DNA of 5,190 nucleotides from Candidatus Accumulibacter sp. UBA704 (GTDB lineage: Bacteria > Pseudomonadota > Gammaproteobacteria > Burkholderiales > Rhodocyclaceae). The stretch is from NCBI GenBank assembly GCA_002304785.1, contig DBMG01000046.1, positions 1 to 5,190 on the forward strand, in the 5' to 3' direction. Under the pieces are notes generated by a model. The model worked only from the letters and a program-made list of their open reading frames with translations, was not told the origin of the DNA and did not search any database. The position numbers and the translations under genes were made by a program. Below, in pieces: positions 4,513 to 5,190 of the stretch. How positions within the stretch are numbered: the first letter of the stretch is position 1; each line of letters starts with the position of its first letter.

Positions 4513-5190
4513 TCAGCTTTCCAAAAATACCTTGAGCATCTTCCCGTCCCGGTTGTTTTCCAGATCGTGGAATGCCTTGACGCCCTCAGACAGCGGATAG
4601 ACGTTGGTCATTAGCGGGGCGATGTCGATGCGCTTTTCTTCGAGCAATTTCAGGCTTTCGCGAAAGCCCTGCAGGTCATAGACATAGTTGCCCCTGATCG
4701 TCAGTTCGGTTGTGACGATCTTCTGCATATTCACTTCAACCATCTTCTGCGCATTGCCGATCCAGACAGCCGTGCCCCCGATGCGCAGACAATCCAGCGA
4801 ATTGGCTGCGGTCGCCGCAATGCCGACCGCTTCGATGGCGAAATCGCATAGCTTGCCGCTGGTGATCTGCTTGACGGTTTCGAGGAAATCAACCTCGCGC
4901 GAATTGATGGTGTAGTCAGCCTTCATTTTCCTGGCCGTTTCCAGCCGGAACTGCGTTGCATCCGACACGATGACGTTTTTCGCACCGCGCAACTTGAGCA
5001 GTGCCACCACCAACAAGCCGATCGTTCCCGCACCGATCACCATGCAGTATTCGGCCTCCTCGATTTCGCGGTCTGAAATCTTCTGAACCGAACGGAAGGC
5101 CACCGCCAGGGGTTCGGTCATGGACGCTTCGTTGAATGACAGTGTCGGCGCAAAGGGAATCAGATATTTCTCGTCGACAGCGATGTATTC
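4513..5190 (-). CDS. Zinc-type medium-chain alcohol/polyol dehydrogenase, 3' part (partial)
   Basis: The reading frame is open to the right edge, so 225 C-terminal residues are seen and the 5' end lies outside. The residues before the Met at 5121 continue a typical MDR pattern (EYIAVDEKYLIPFAP, then ...EASMTEPLAVAF), so that Met is internal. Visible motifs, numbered from the edge, are TEPLAV (25-30), whose glutamate matches a zinc-site residue in sorbitol-dehydrogenase-type enzymes; the nucleotide loop GAGTIG (53-58); and IVSDA with D77 at the end of the second strand, favouring NAD. The C-terminal GKMLKVFLES is typical of the sorbitol/threonine dehydrogenase branch. The zinc-binding cysteines and catalytic N-terminal domain cannot be checked. 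It would oxidise a secondary hydroxyl of a polyol or sugar acid to a ketone (sorbitol, L-idonate, galactitol-phosphate and threonine dehydrogenases are relatives). It is the most upstream cluster gene in view, 20 bases before the transketolase N gene, and could supply the ketose that the transketolase uses; that link is inference. Confidence 0.88.
   Translation of the reverse strand, partial: EYIAVDEKYLIPFAPTLSFNEASMTEPLAVAFRSVQKISDREIEEAEYCMVIGAGTIGLLVVALLKLRGAKNVIVSDATQFRLETARKMKADYTINSREVDFLETVKQITSGKLCDFAIEAVGIAATAANSLDCLRIGGTAVWIGNAQKMVEVNMQKIVTTELTIRGNYVYDLQGFRESLKLLEEKRIDIAPLMTNVYPLSEGVKAFHDLENNRDGKMLKVFLES

Noticed and set aside
4513..5121. Complete 202-residue dehydrogenase starting at the Met at 5121
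   Set aside because: The frame stays open to the window edge and the upstream residues match the MDR family, so the Met is internal and the gene is cut by the window.

Overview
The window holds one right-to-left (minus-strand) catabolic gene cluster of at least five genes, plus a convergent GntR/FadR-type regulator on the plus strand at the left end. The chemistry is central carbohydrate and sugar-acid metabolism. There are no RNA genes, mobile elements, CRISPR arrays or phage genes. GC-rich wobble positions, strong AAGGAG-type ribosome binding sites, tight operon spacing and a GarR close to the enterobacterial form suggest a Gram-negative bacterium, probably a proteobacterium. The exact taxon cannot be read from the sequence.

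Layout from left to right: 1-191 is a leader with a hairpin, a weak -10-like box, a near-perfect palindrome and a strong Shine-Dalgarno (SD) sequence. 192-938 (+) is the GntR/FCD regulator. 939-1018 is a convergent gap with inverted repeats. 1019-1771 (-) is a short-chain dehydrogenase (SDR). 1772-1825 is a gap with a 12-bp hairpin just upstream of the SDR ribosome binding site. 1826-2707 (-) is a tartronate semialdehyde reductase (GarR). 2718-3653 (-) and 3656-4492 (-) are the C- and N-terminal halves of a split transketolase. 4513-5190 (-) is the 3' part of a zinc-type medium-chain dehydrogenase (MDR) that runs off the right edge.

In transcription order the cluster reads MDR dehydrogenase, transketolase N, transketolase C, GarR, SDR. 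The first four genes are separated by only 20, 2 and 10 bases, and the last by 54 bases containing the hairpin. The operon promoter and any transporter, kinase or isomerase lie outside the window.

Working hypothesis (inference): a dehydrogenase makes a keto-sugar or keto-sugar acid, the dedicated transketolase removes its two-carbon ketol end, and the aldehyde or semialdehyde left over is reduced by GarR. A 4-ketopentonate treated this way would give exactly tartronate semialdehyde, the known GarR substrate. This gene combination does not match a textbook sugar-acid pathway and is the most interesting point in the window.
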